A DNA stretch of 29,596 bases from DATIXJ01 sp963714795 (GTDB lineage: Bacteria > Bacteroidota > Ignavibacteria > UBA10030 > SZUA-254). Positions 1 to 9,352 of the stretch are shown piece after piece. Under the pieces are notes generated by a model, which was given only the letters and a program-made list of their open reading frames with translations, was not told where the DNA came from and searched no databases. The DNA lies in assembly GCA_963714795.1 (NCBI GenBank), contig CAVQPS010000002.1:1-29596 (forward strand), given 5' to 3'. Made by a program: the position numbers and the translations under genes. Position 1 is the stretch's first letter, and each line of letters opens with the position of its first letter.

Positions 1-842
1 TCGGTATGCGGGCAAAAATTCTCTTGCGTGTGAATTTCGATATCAGATCGGAAACGCATCCGTATATTACGACCGGTCGTAAACATAATAAATTCGGTGT
101 CAGCCCCGAGAAGGCAAAAGAAATTGCCGGTACAATGTCATCGTATCCCTATCTTGAATTACTCGGAATTCACAGTCATATCGGATCGCAAATAACGGAA
201 AGTGAAACGTTTCTCGCTGCTGCCGAAGCGATCGTCAATTTTATTCAGGAACTCCGTTCGATGGGAATTTCCATCCGGCATCTGAACTTCGGCGGAGGGT
301 TCGGCGTTCAGTACCGCGGATTCGTTTCTCATCCGATGTTGCCGCAGGAATCGGACAGTCCCGAATTGCATCTCGCGACGACGAAAATGCTTGCAACAAT
401 TCTTCCGCCGTTGAAAAAAGCGGGCTGTACAATTTTGATTCAACCCGGCCGGTCGATTGTTGCACATGCTGGAATTTTGCTGACAAAAGTGTTATATAGA
501 AAGGTGACGGAGAATAAAACATTCCTTATTGTCGATGCAGGAATGAACGATTTGATCAGACCAAGTTTATATCAATCGTATCATCAGATTGTTCCGTTGC
601 AATTACGAAATGCCGGTCATGAAGTGGTCGATATTGTCGGGCCGTTATGCGAGTCCGGCGATTTCTTCGCGCTCGATCGCATGATGCCGCGGTGTGAACG
701 GAATGACGTGCTTGCGGTGCTGTGTGCCGGTGCGTACGGTTATGTCTTGTCGTCGAATTATAACGGCAGACCGCGTCCGGTGGAAGTGATGGTGGACGGC
801 AACGGATTTTCCGTTACGACAGAGCGTGAATTATTTGAGTAA
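1..842 (+). CDS. lysA: Diaminopimelate decarboxylase, 3' part (truncated by window start)
   Basis: PLP-dependent decarboxylation of meso-diaminopimelate to lysine, the last step of lysine synthesis, in the cytoplasm. The reading frame is already open at base 3, so the N-terminal part with the PLP lysine lies outside the window. About 280 residues are present. Family motifs are visible in order: HSHIGSQ, the glycine-rich GGGFGVQY that binds the PLP phosphate, a QPGRSIVAHAG stretch, the catalytic CESGD segment, and the C-terminal GAYGYVLSSNYNGRPRP signature. The stop is 17 bases before asd, which has its own AAGGAAGG ribosome site, so the two are probably co-transcribed. The internal ATG at base 6 is not the real start. 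The family call is secure; lysA rather than a related group IV decarboxylase is supported by CESGD and by the neighbouring asd. Confidence 0.93.
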   Translation, partial: GMRAKILLRVNFDIRSETHPYITTGRKHNKFGVSPEKAKEIAGTMSSYPYLELLGIHSHIGSQITESETFLAAAEAIVNFIQELRSMGISIRHLNFGGGFGVQYRGFVSHPMLPQESDSPELHLATTKMLATILPPLKKAGCTILIQPGRSIVAHAGILLTKVLYRKVTENKTFLIVDAGMNDLIRPSLYQSYHQIVPLQLRNAGHEVVDIVGPLCESGDFFALDRMMPRCERNDVLAVLCAGAYGYVLSSNYNGRPRPVEVMVDGNGFSVTTERELFE

Positions 843-859
843 TATTTTTTAAGGAAGGT

Positions 860-1858
860 ATGAAACAATACACTGTTGCGGTTGTCGGTGCGACCGGGCT
901 TGTGGGAAGGAAAATGCTTGAAGTTCTGGAAGAACGGAAATTTCCCGTGACGGAGATTCGTTTACTGGCGTCGGCAAATTCTGCCGGAAAGAAAATCGTT
1001 TTCAATAAGAAAGAATATTCCGTTCGGGAATTGACCGCGAAAAGTTTCAGCGGCATTGATGTCGCATTATTTTCTGCAGGGGCTTCCGTCAGTAAAGAAT
1101 TCGGTCCGATTGCCGCAAAAGCCGGAGCGCTCGTTATCGATAACAGCAGCGCTTTCCGGATGGATCCGGATGTACCGCTGGTCGTTCCGGAGGTGAACCC
1201 GCACGACATTCCGAAACATCACGGCATCATTGCCAATCCGAATTGTTCGACGATTCAAATGGTGGTTGCGTTGAAACCGCTCCACGATAAATGGAAGATC
1301 AAAAGAATTGTTGTCTCAACCTATCAATCGGTGACCGGAGCCGGCAAGCGTGCAGTGACACAACTTGAATCGGAAATCGCCAATCATCCCGATCCGGAAC
1401 GAAAATTTCCGCATCCGATCGCTTATAATGTTCTCCCGCATATCGATATCTTTTTTGACAGCGGTTATTCACGTGAAGAAGTGAAGATGGTCGACGAAAC
1501 GAAAAAGATCATGGGTGACGATTCGATACAGGTGACCGCCACTTGCGTCCGCGTTCCCGTTACGGGCGGCCATAGCGAATCGGTCAACGTGGAATTTGAA
1601 AAACCGTATACCATTGACGAGGTCAGGGAAACTTTTCGGCATGCGCCCGGTGTTATTCTACAGGACGACCTTTCGAAGAATATTTACCCGATGCCGATTT
1701 TGTCACATAATCGTGATGAAGTGTTTGTCGGCAGAATCCGCCGGGATGATACGATTTCCAACGGATTGAATTTGTGGATCGTATCCGATAATCTCCGGAA
1801 AGGTGCAGCGACCAATGCGGTGCAGATCGCTGAAGCCTGGATAAATCATTATCAATAA
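860..1858 (+). CDS. asd: Aspartate-semialdehyde dehydrogenase
   Basis: NADPH-dependent reduction of aspartyl phosphate to aspartate semialdehyde, the branch point to lysine/DAP, threonine and methionine. 332 residues, normal for the family. The Rossmann nucleotide motif GATGLVGRKML is at residues 10-20. The catalytic cysteine is Cys129 in NPNCST, and the catalytic histidine is His238 in VTGGHSESVNVEF. The start is fixed by an AAGGAAGG Shine-Dalgarno directly upstream (851-858). It lies between lysA (17-bp gap) and a thioredoxin-fold gene (25-bp gap), so it probably belongs to a lysine-pathway operon. The aspartokinase that makes its substrate is encoded separately at 12.3 kb. No disruption is seen. 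Confidence 0.96.
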   Translation: MKQYTVAVVGATGLVGRKMLEVLEERKFPVTEIRLLASANSAGKKIVFNKKEYSVRELTAKSFSGIDVALFSAGASVSKEFGPIAAKAGALVIDNSSAFRMDPDVPLVVPEVNPHDIPKHHGIIANPNCSTIQMVVALKPLHDKWKIKRIVVSTYQSVTGAGKRAVTQLESEIANHPDPERKFPHPIAYNVLPHIDIFFDSGYSREEVKMVDETKKIMGDDSIQVTATCVRVPVTGGHSESVNVEFEKPYTIDEVRETFRHAPGVILQDDLSKNIYPMPILSHNRDEVFVGRIRRDDTISNGLNLWIVSDNLRKGAATNAVQIAEAWINHYQ

Positions 1859-1883
1859 TTTCACATTCATAAAGGAAAAATCT

Positions 1884-2984
1884 ATGAAAGCTCTTCTTGC
1901 TGTTCTTGTTCTCTTTGCCGTGTACGCTCAGGCAGGAGAAATGAAGTCATTGAGTGTCGGAGATCCGGCACCTTCATTTGTCCTGAAAAATTATGACGGA
2001 AAAGAAGTCAACCTGAAAAAAGTGTTGAACGGTAATAAGTTTGCCGTGGTGATGTTTATTTCGACCCAATGTCCGGTTTCGAACGGATATAATGAGCGGA
2101 TGGAGAAGCTGTATGAAACATATTCGGCAAAAGGGATTTCATTTGTCGCCATCAATGCCAACAAAGAAGAAGATGTTCAGGCAATTGCCGATCATGCGAA
2201 AGAACACGGTTTTAAATTCCCCGTCGTAAAAGATGCGGGCAATAAAATTGCAGATCTATATAATGCGCAGGTAACTCCCGAAACGTACGTGATCAATTCG
2301 AGCGGAAAACTTCTCTATCATGGCCGCATCGACGATAACCGCAATGCCGCGAAAGTCACGACGAACGATTTAGCCGATGCGCTCGACAAGCTTCTCGCCG
2401 GTAAGGAATTGACGGCAACGACGACCAAAGCGTTCGGTTGTTCCATCAAACGAATCAATGGAATGCAATGCGATCAGGAATCATCGCTTGTTCTTGTTTG
2501 CTTCGTCGTTCTGTTTCCGACTATTTGTTTCGGATCGGTCCCGGAAGATTCTGCCGCCGTCACGATGGTGAATGTTGCCGTACTTCACGATCTGATACAA
2601 AAAGATTCCGGCAATGTGGTCCTGGTGAACGTCTGGGCGACGTGGTGCAAATGGTGTAAAGAAGAAATGCCCGGGATTCTTGAACTCAAAAAGAAATTTG
2701 AAGGAAAAGGATTCCGTCTCATTCTCGTTTCCGCGGACGACATCGATGATCTTGAAACCGGCGTCAAGCCGACGTTAACAACGTTAGGCGTTCATTTCCC
2801 GAGTTTTATTATTCATGAGCCGACCGATGAAGCATTTATGAACGGTATGAATCCCGATTGGAACGGTGCGCTACCGACCTCGTTTATTTACGACCGGTCG
2901 GGAAAACTTGCCGAAACGATGGTCGGCGACAAAACGTTGAAAGAGTTTGAAAAAGCAATTCAAAAATATCTGAAGAAAAAGTAA
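1884..2984 (+). CDS. Two-domain thioredoxin-fold protein (peroxiredoxin-like + TlpA-like)
   Basis: 366 residues holding two exported redox domains in one frame. A Sec signal covers residues 1-17 (MKALLAVLVLFAVYAQA). Domain 1 (about 20-190) is a redoxin-family domain with Cys63 in STQCPVSNGY and a terminal KAFGCSIKR motif, where such single-domain proteins usually end. Residues 200-217 (SLVLVCFVVLFPTICFG) form a second hydrophobic segment that looks like the signal peptide of a following gene. Domain 2 (about 225-366) is TlpA/ResA-like with the CxxC motif WCKWC (Cys255, Cys258) and a cis-proline in LPTSF (Pro331). Either this is a real fusion with an internal membrane anchor, or two adjacent genes have been joined by an indel near 2440-2500. 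Role: periplasmic thiol-disulfide chemistry. The substrate is unknown. Confidence 0.8.
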   Translation: MKALLAVLVLFAVYAQAGEMKSLSVGDPAPSFVLKNYDGKEVNLKKVLNGNKFAVVMFISTQCPVSNGYNERMEKLYETYSAKGISFVAINANKEEDVQAIADHAKEHGFKFPVVKDAGNKIADLYNAQVTPETYVINSSGKLLYHGRIDDNRNAAKVTTNDLADALDKLLAGKELTATTTKAFGCSIKRINGMQCDQESSLVLVCFVVLFPTICFGSVPEDSAAVTMVNVAVLHDLIQKDSGNVVLVNVWATWCKWCKEEMPGILELKKKFEGKGFRLILVSADDIDDLETGVKPTLTTLGVHFPSFIIHEPTDEAFMNGMNPDWNGALPTSFIYDRSGKLAETMVGDKTLKEFEKAIQKYLKKK

Positions 2985-2987
2985 GCC

Positions 2988-3153
2988 GTTTGGAAGGTAG
3001 TGGGTCAATTTACAAAACCGCGTCTTTCCGAAATGATTCTATTCGGAATCTGAACCAAGCAAGCTCGGAATAGATGCTGAACAAAAGCAATTCAGCAAGA
3101 CGGGAGATTTCAGGGTAGGTGATCTCAGGAAATTGACCCACTACCGTTTGGAA
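2988..3153 (+). mobile_element. MITE-like element with 16-bp TIRs and 8-bp target duplication
   Basis: A 150-bp non-coding element (2996-3145) has perfect 16-bp terminal inverted repeats: GGTAGTGGGTCAATTT at 2996-3011 and its exact complement at 3130-3145. It is bracketed by an 8-bp direct repeat GTTTGGAA (2988-2995 and 3146-3153), as left by a transposase. The interior can fold further: CGTCTT 3021-3026 with AAGACG 3097-3102, TTCCGAA/TTCGGAA at 3026/3042, and TGCTGAA/TTCAGCA at 3075/3091. No transposase is encoded, so it would depend on a transposase in trans. It sits directly after the thioredoxin gene stop. The orientation is arbitrary. The family is not recognised. Confidence 0.82.
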
Positions 3154-3186
3154 TTCATCGGCTGATTTGGTATACTGAATCCTGTC

Positions 3187-3227
3187 ATCCCGTTGTCCCT
3201 CAAAGGGATGCGGGATTTTTTATTTTT
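3187..3227 (+). terminator. Rho-independent terminator in the leader of the methionine gene
   Basis: Hairpin ATCCCG-ttg-TCCCT / AGGGA-tg-CGGGAT followed by TTTTTTATTTTT. The T-tract runs up to the AGGA ribosome site of the next gene, whose ATG is at 3236. That leaves no space for a promoter between terminator and gene, so transcription must come from upstream through the hairpin. Confidence 0.8.
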
Positions 3228-3235
3228 AGGAAATT

Positions 3236-5068
3236 ATGAAGAAACCATTTCGGGAACGCATAAAAGAAGGTCCGATCGTCTGCGACGGTGCCATGGGCAC
3301 GTTGCTCGATCTGTATGAATATCCTGAGCTTCCGCATGAGATTCAGAATATCAAAAATCCTGATATTATCGAACGGTTGCACCGCGAATATATAGCCGCC
3401 GGATCGGAAATCATCGAGACGAATACTTTTTCGGCGAACCGCTTGCGGCTTTCTCAGTTTCATCTGCAGGATGCTTTGCGTGAAATCAATGTTCGCGGTG
3501 TTGAGATTGCCCGCCGCGCTGCCGGCGATGATGTTTATGTTGCGGGTGCAGTAGGACCGACAGGAATGCTTCTCGAACCGATCGGAAAAATAACGCGTCA
3601 GCAAGCGCGCGATGCATTCAAAGAACAAATCGAAATCCTTCTTGAAGCCGGCGTCGATTTGATTATGCTGGAAACGTTTGTCAGCGTGCAGGAACTTGAC
3701 GAAGCTCTCGGTGTCGTTAAAAGTTTGACCGATCTTCCGGTGGTAGCTCAAAAAGCATTTGCAGAAGATGGTGCGATTCTCAGCGGCTCATTTCCGATCG
3801 AGGTCATCGAACATCTGATCGAACAGGGAGCCGATGTGGTCGGCGCAAATTGTACAGTCGGTCCGCAACGGATGTTTTCGATTATCCGCAGTGCATACAA
3901 AGACGGTGTCATCCTTTCGGCACAACCGGCGGCAGGAATTCCCACGTTACTCAATGGCCGGTCGATTTATCATACGACGCCGGAATATCTCGGTGCGTAC
4001 GCCAAAGAGCTTGTCGAATCCGGTGTGACGCTTATCGGTGCCTGTTGTGGCTCGACGCCTGCACATATCCGTGCGATGGCGCAAGCCGTGAAAGGGCTAA
4101 GCGTCGGGAAGCCGGCTCCGAAAATCGAAATAAAATCTTCGGCAAAAGATTCCGCCGGACTCGAGCCGCAATATTATGTCGATCAGTCGCGCTGGTCGAA
4201 ATTTGCCAGGAATGCCGGTAAAAAATTTATGACGACCGTCGAGCTGGATGTTCCGCGCGGGCTGGATATGTCGAGTGTTTTTGAGGGCGCCCAATTTTGT
4301 TATGAACGAAGAATCGATGCCGTACACATTACCGACGGAGCGCGGGCACGACTTCGTATGAGCTCGATTGCCGTTTCATCGCAGGTCCAACAGCGCGTCG
4401 GCATCGAGGCAATGATGCATCTTGCCACGCGGGATCGCAATCTGATCGGGTTGCAGGCGGAATTGCTCGGCGCTTATGCTCTCGGCATACGCAACGTTCT
4501 CTGCATCACCGGCGATCCGACCGGGATCGGAGATTATCCTCAGGCAAATTCGGTGTATGATGTCGATGCGGTCGGGTTGATCCGGGCGGTTCATTCGATG
4601 AATAAAGGGACCGATATCATGGGAAACTCTATCGGAAGTCCGACCTCGTTTTATATTGCCTGTGCAGCAAACCCATCTGCCGATAATCTGGATTATGAGG
4701 TCGAAAAAATCGAGAAAAAAGTCGACGCCGGCGTCAATATTTTTTTTACACAGCCGTTGTTTGAAATGAAGACGCTCGAAACATTTTTAAAACGTATCGA
4801 GCATCTGAAAATACCGCTCATGGTGGGAATCATTCCGTTGCGAAGTTACAAACATGCGGATTTTCTGCATAATGAAGTTCCTGGAATGCGCATACCGGAA
4901 AAATTCCGTGAGATGATGCGGACTGCCGGAGCGAACGGCGCAAAAGTGGGAGTGAAATTATCTATGGATTTTATCAAGGAAGCCAAACCGTCTGTTGCGG
5001 GCGTGTACATGATGCCGCCGTTTCAGAAATACCACGTCATCGAGGAATTGTTAAGCGTTATTTATTGA
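3236..5068 (+). CDS. Bifunctional homocysteine S-methyltransferase / 5,10-methylenetetrahydrofolate reductase (YitJ type)
   Basis: 610 residues joining two methionine-cycle activities. Residues 1-285 are the zinc-dependent homocysteine methyltransferase domain: CDGAMGTLL near the N-terminus, then the three zinc cysteines, Cys206 in GANCTVGP and Cys270/Cys271 in GACCGSTPAHIRAM. Residues about 320-610 are the FAD-dependent MetF barrel, with VELDVPRG, the FAD-contacting CITGDPTG segment, FFTQPLFE and KVGVKLSMDF. There is no cobalamin-binding or activation domain, so it is not full MetH. Family knowledge suggests it makes methyl-THF and transfers a methyl group to homocysteine; the methyl donor is not certain from sequence. 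The start follows TTTTTAGGAAATT. A terminator immediately upstream suggests attenuated or read-through expression. No SAM riboswitch core is seen in the 80-base leader. A divergent tRNA-Arg gene lies downstream. Confidence 0.9.
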   Translation: MKKPFRERIKEGPIVCDGAMGTLLDLYEYPELPHEIQNIKNPDIIERLHREYIAAGSEIIETNTFSANRLRLSQFHLQDALREINVRGVEIARRAAGDDVYVAGAVGPTGMLLEPIGKITRQQARDAFKEQIEILLEAGVDLIMLETFVSVQELDEALGVVKSLTDLPVVAQKAFAEDGAILSGSFPIEVIEHLIEQGADVVGANCTVGPQRMFSIIRSAYKDGVILSAQPAAGIPTLLNGRSIYHTTPEYLGAYAKELVESGVTLIGACCGSTPAHIRAMAQAVKGLSVGKPAPKIEIKSSAKDSAGLEPQYYVDQSRWSKFARNAGKKFMTTVELDVPRGLDMSSVFEGAQFCYERRIDAVHITDGARARLRMSSIAVSSQVQQRVGIEAMMHLATRDRNLIGLQAELLGAYALGIRNVLCITGDPTGIGDYPQANSVYDVDAVGLIRAVHSMNKGTDIMGNSIGSPTSFYIACAANPSADNLDYEVEKIEKKVDAGVNIFFTQPLFEMKTLETFLKRIEHLKIPLMVGIIPLRSYKHADFLHNEVPGMRIPEKFREMMRTAGANGAKVGVKLSMDFIKEAKPSVAGVYMMPPFQKYHVIEELLSVIY

Positions 5069-5096
5069 GAAGGTTTGGCGTTGGGATGAAAACAAG

Positions 5097-5170
5097 TGCG
5101 CCCAGAGGGAGTCGAACCCCCAACCTACAGCTCCGTAGGCTGACGCTCTATCCAGTTGAGCTATGGGCGC
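5097..5170 (-). tRNA. tRNA-Arg (anticodon ACG)
   Basis: The complement folds as a full cloverleaf of 74 nt. The acceptor GCGCCCA pairs with TGGGCGC, with discriminator A. The D stem is GCTC/GAGC, and the anticodon loop CTACGGA gives ACG with U33 present. The T arm is GGGGG-TTCGACT-CCCTC. The first anticodon-stem pair is a T-T mismatch; the other four pair. CCA is not encoded (the sequence continues ACT). Read ICG after deamination, it would decode CGU/CGC/CGA. Confidence 0.93.
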
Positions 5171-5178
5171 AGTGATTG

Positions 5179-5207
5179 AATATACGAAAATATCGAACGC
5201 CCGTCAA
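5179..5207 (-). promoter_or_regulatory. Promoter of tRNA-Arg
   Basis: On the minus strand TTGACG (-35, 5202-5207), a 17-bp spacer and TATATT (-10, 5179-5184) end 8 bases before the tRNA 5' end. Near-consensus, and the same -10 hexamer recurs at other promoters here. Confidence 0.8.
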
Positions 5208-5220
5208 GAAAAAATGATGA

Positions 5221-5730
5221 GATGCCCTCTCATGATATTTAAATGATTTCAGGGGTTGCCAGCTTTTTAATCTGTTTACAGACATGTGACCTTCAAAAGT
5301 AATTGACACTTTCGTTGACACCCCCTACTGTCAAACAGAACTATTTTAGTTGTGATTTGGTCAACAATAATACAAAAAATGATCAACAATTTCAAGTTGT
5401 TTTTACCCTCTTTGACGGGTTATCATCAGCAAAATTTTTCTCTTCCCGACCGGAGATCCTGCCATATAAAAAGCCCGGGATCTATACTCCGGAAGACTCA
5501 TATTGACCTGCCTTTCGTACCGGCTCTCCGATTCGTAACTCAGGTTCGCCGATTCCGATCCTATTTGTAGTATACGACCGACCTGCCACTTTCTGATCCG
5601 ATTTTGCGATCACCGAAAGGCCGTTTGCCACAGTCATGGGATTTTTGTAATTTACGCTGAAGTGTATTTTACCGGTGAATATTAGGGTAGAACACGAAAA
5701 GCCAGCTCCGACAAATTCTGAGGTTTCGCG
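5221..5730. other. Non-coding stretch, left part of the island
   Basis: No supportable gene in about 510 bases. Short open frames here have neither ribosome sites nor recognisable products. A small inverted repeat TTGACA/TGTCAA lies at 5314-5333. This is the inner left flank of the segment bounded by tRNA-Arg and its decayed copy, so it may hold eroded mobile-element sequence. Confidence 0.4.
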
Positions 5731-7088
5731 ATGCCCGCGACTGGAAACTATTCCATACTAAGATTTATCCATAACAAACAAGATGGATATCCAAAAAAAA
5801 TATTTATCAGAAAATATCTCATTAGACCAATTTCAAAGATTGATGTAGTTAATCCTGAATGCTTTAATATTTTAACTGAGAATGGGTTTGATATGGAAGA
5901 TAAAACCAAACAGCAGACTTCCCACCATAATATTTGGATTGAAAAGACTATAGTAAATGGAAGATTGGATCGAATGGCGGGAGAAAGATATTGGCGTGGC
6001 ACTTTGGTCTCCTCGAAAAGACAAAAGGGGGGCTGATATTTACAAAAATATGCGTTTTGTACGGCAAGGGGATATTGTATTACATTTAATTGATAATCAG
6101 AAGATATCAGGGGTTTCCATAGCAAAGAGTACTTGTATCGAAACAACCGGTTTGGCTGGATCAAATTGGGCTGGGCCTGCATATTTAATAGAATTGGTTA
6201 AGTATGAAAAGAACGATATGTTGTCATATTTTTTATGTGGTTTATTGTTAAGTCAGCTCATTATCCCAAGACTCCTTTTTTCCTCTGGTGGACGAAATGA
6301 ACTCGTTCAATGAGAGCAGTATTTCGCTGAATATCTGAGCGTACTCGAAAGACGGGAGCTAAAGGAAAACGGTTCGATCACAACTGACGTTCTGATCAGT
6401 TCATCGATCTTTAAAAAATATGATACACACAGTGAAGGAACAGATCCGGATTTTAAGATCTGGAAGGAACTTGAACTTACCGATGACGGATCAAAAACCA
6501 GCTGAAGGAAAAAGGGCTTACACTCCTGCGAACCTTATAGTCATGGGAACGGTCAATATGGATGAAACGACGCATTGATTCAGCCGGAAAGTTCTGGACC
6601 GCGCGATGACAATCGAGATGAATGCCGTAAGCCTTAATGAAAATATAACAGAGGCTGCTGACACATGGAAATATCCGGAAGAACCTCTCCCGAATAATTT
6701 AATAATTCCGGAAAAAACGCACGGCTGGCAGGTGTACGGTGAGCGTCGAGCCGACGGTGATGCCATCATCAGTTATCTGACGGAAGTGAATGGAATATTA
6801 CAGGATACGCCGTTTCAGATCGCATACCGCGTCCGCGACGAGTTTCTGCTCTACGCCTATAATTATTCGAAATATGCAGATCTTCCTGAAACCTGGCTCA
6901 ACGAAGTCTACGATGAAATGACATTCATGAAAATACTCCCCCGTATCGAAGGCGATGAAGAAAAGACAGAAGTACTGAAACAGCTGATTGAATTATTCAG
7001 GGCTCGGAACCTCGCCAAATCATTGCATAAAGCGGAAGAGATGGAAAATAAGCGGACCAGGTACCACTACACATCATTCTGGAGCTGA
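5731..7088 (+). pseudogene. Degraded McrB-like protein: EVE-type domain + AAA+ remnant lacking Walker A/B
   Basis: Pieces of a modified-DNA restriction ATPase in several frames. An N-terminal EVE/PUA-type reader domain spans about 5920-6290 (NIWIEKTIVNGRLDRMAGE, then a frame change near 5989 to IGVALWSPRKDKRGADIY, GDIVLHLIDN, GVSIAKS). After an in-frame TGA at 6311 the AAA+ part resumes with EQYFAEYLSVLERRELKENG, which normally follows the Walker B DE. Next come GLTLPANLIVMGTVNMDETTH, another in-frame TGA and FSRKVLDRAMTIEMN. The C-terminal AAA+ part (6606-7088) is open and contains FQIAYRVRDE and KILPRIEGD. The P-loop and Walker B are absent, so an internal deletion has removed the NTPase core; this cannot be a mere frameshift artefact. 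The partner nuclease gene follows directly. Dead as an NTPase. Confidence 0.8.
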
Positions 7089-7102
7089 TCGGAAAAACCG
7101 CA

Positions 7103-9343
7103 ATGGATCTTATCGGCTGACAACCGAGGATTATACTTTAACCGTCAGAGCGGACGGAGCGGACACATCGTTTGGCAAAGCGATACGGCGTAACGCCGGA
7201 ATGGAAAAAAGCACGCGATATAGTTTTGCCGGTGGCCACATGTCAGCGTTTCAATTAGCCGCGTGTGAAAACGGTCAGCTTACCTCTGAGCTGTCAGCCA
7301 TTCCGGCTGGTACAGAAACGCATCCTGTTTTTTTTGAAAATAAGAATTACATTTTTGATGTTGTTTTTACCACAAAACCCGAAGGAGAACCATTTGTTTA
7401 CTCACCGCTTAAAGAAATAAAAGAAGCTTTTCTTTCCAGGACTATCGGCAATTCCTACGTCATTACCGGGACTGTCAATTACGGAAACAATATCGGCAGG
7501 ACTTCATTTAACCTTAGGTATACCAAAAACGGAGCTCTGCGGGAACATATCCTCGGGTTTGAAGTCTATCCTGTCAAACTTGATTACAGGAATGATTACC
7601 TGGCAATCATCAGGGAAATTAATGATGAATTTTCGGCTCTGGTTCTTGAAATGTTTCAGAAAACATACACGGGTTTCAGACAAGGAGAGGAAGTTCACCA
7701 GTGACATTATCTGGTGGAGCGTTTTTGGGAGGCTCTATAATGAAATGCTGATTGCAGCGAATCTGATACTTAACAAACCGCACAATCGTCTGGTCAATGA
7801 AATATTTTTCTCAAAAGCCGACCGCCTCAGATATCTCACTCCCGGTCTTGAGGAACAAATTGCGGAACACCGGACCAATCCGAATAAATATTACCGCGAG
7901 GAACGAAAGACGCTGACGGTTGATACAAGTGAAAACAGATTTTTTAAACATGTCGTCAGGGAACTTTACGCAAATTTCCGTGAAATCAAGTCCAAGCTGA
8001 TATCAATGTACAGTACAAAATTTACACCGGAATTTACTGAAGAGCTGGACACCATAGAAAAGAAATTGAATGCCATTGCTCACCATCCGTTTTTCAGACA
8101 GATTGGCGGGTTCAGAGGAATGAAACAGGAATCACTGGTGCTTCAGAAAGCAAGCGGGTATTCAACAATCTTTCGGGACTGGATCATTCTCAGGAGCGGT
8201 ATAAGTTTCCTTGAGGGCGTTAACAGAATTGAGCTTAAAAACATTGCCGAGTTATATCAGATATGGTGTTTTCTTGAAATAAAGAATATCATCAGGGATA
8301 TTCTTGGCAAAGAACCTGAAGAAATTAAACTGGCCGAAATACTTGTTGATGGATTTACGATCCGGTTGCAATCCGGGAATTTCTCCAGAATTGAGTTTAA
8401 AAAAGAGACCGGCGAAATTATTGAGATATTTCATGAACTGCAATACAATACCGGCACTACCGGGGAAGTATTATCGCACACTGTTAATCAGAAACCGGAC
8501 ATTGTCGTCAAAATTACAAAAAAGGATCTGGAATATCAGTTTACATATCTGTTTGACGCGAAATACAGAATAGCATCGGACGATAACCCTGCTGCGCCTG
8601 ATCATCCTCCCGAAGACGCAATCAATCAGATGCACAGATACCGTGACGCTATTTATTATCAGTCAGCAGATAATAGGCCAAAGAAAGAAGTAATCGGTGC
8701 TTATGTCCTGTTTCCCGGAACAAATGATGAAGACATAAGTAAGGATCAGTATTATTACAAGTCAATAGATAAGGTGAATATCGGGGCCTTTCCGCTTCTG
8801 CCGGGTGAGAAACGGAAAAAAAATAATTCAATCATAAAAAATTTTCTGAAAGAAATAATACTGAACAAATCCTCAGATATGATACTGAGGGAGGACGTAA
8901 TTCCGCAGAAGGGCATGGAGTATGAAGATCCTGATGGATTGGTTTTCGTTGGAATAGTAAAGAGCGAGGGACATAAAGCATATATAAAATCGGGAGAAGC
9001 TAATTGTTCCTATATTAAAGTCATCGGCAATAAAGGGCTATCCCGGTTGAATAAAATAAAATATTATGCGCCCTGGATTTCCGGAGAAGGCGTAAGTGAG
9101 TTCTATGAATGCAGGGAGATCAGAATTATTCCCAGAAAAGAGATTTTAGCCGGTCACGAAACGCTAAGAAGGAATTCAGACGATCTATGTTACTTTTTTG
9201 AACTCGGTAATAAAAGAACTTTGCTGAAAACAATAAACCCTGCAGGGGGGAATCGGGTTTTCAGATACACCCGCCTTTCGGAGCTAAGAAGGGCTGCTTC
9301 ATTCAAAGACTTTGCCGGGTACAGCAAACCTAACGAAGAGTAA
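7103..9343 (+). pseudogene. McrC-like DUF2357 / PD-(D/E)XK nuclease, frameshifted
   Basis: Nuclease partner of the McrB-like gene. The N-terminal DUF2357 region is in one frame (about 7120-7704: LTTEDYTLTVRADG ... LGFEVYPVKLDYRNDYLAIIREI). The rest is in another frame to 9343, joined around 7690-7705 (FTSDIIWWSVFGRLYNEMLI), so a one-base indel splits the gene. The catalytic PD-(D/E)XK motif is complete: KPDIVV at 8492-8506 and FDAKYR at 8552-8569. The last ~120 residues (VFVGIVKSEGHKAYIKSG ... YYAPWISGEGVSEFYECREI) look like a PUA/EVE-type fold. The start is unclear: ATG 7103 needs a further frame change after five codons. If the indels are sequencing errors the nuclease could be intact, but its ATPase partner is not. 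Family knowledge: such pairs cut DNA carrying modified bases. Confidence 0.75.
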
Positions 9344-9352
9344 GAAGCCGGA

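Noticed and set aside
3146..3235. SAM or other riboswitch before the methionine gene
   Set aside because: Only ~80 bases remain after the MITE, and beyond the terminator hairpin there is no recognisable riboswitch core.
5314..5333. TTGACA/TGTCAA inverted repeat as an IS end or operator
   Set aside because: Only 6-bp arms with no partner copy, target duplication or adjacent regulator.
5303..5570. Short plus-strand frames before the restriction genes
   Set aside because: No ribosome site, no recognisable domain and low-complexity translation; treated as non-coding.
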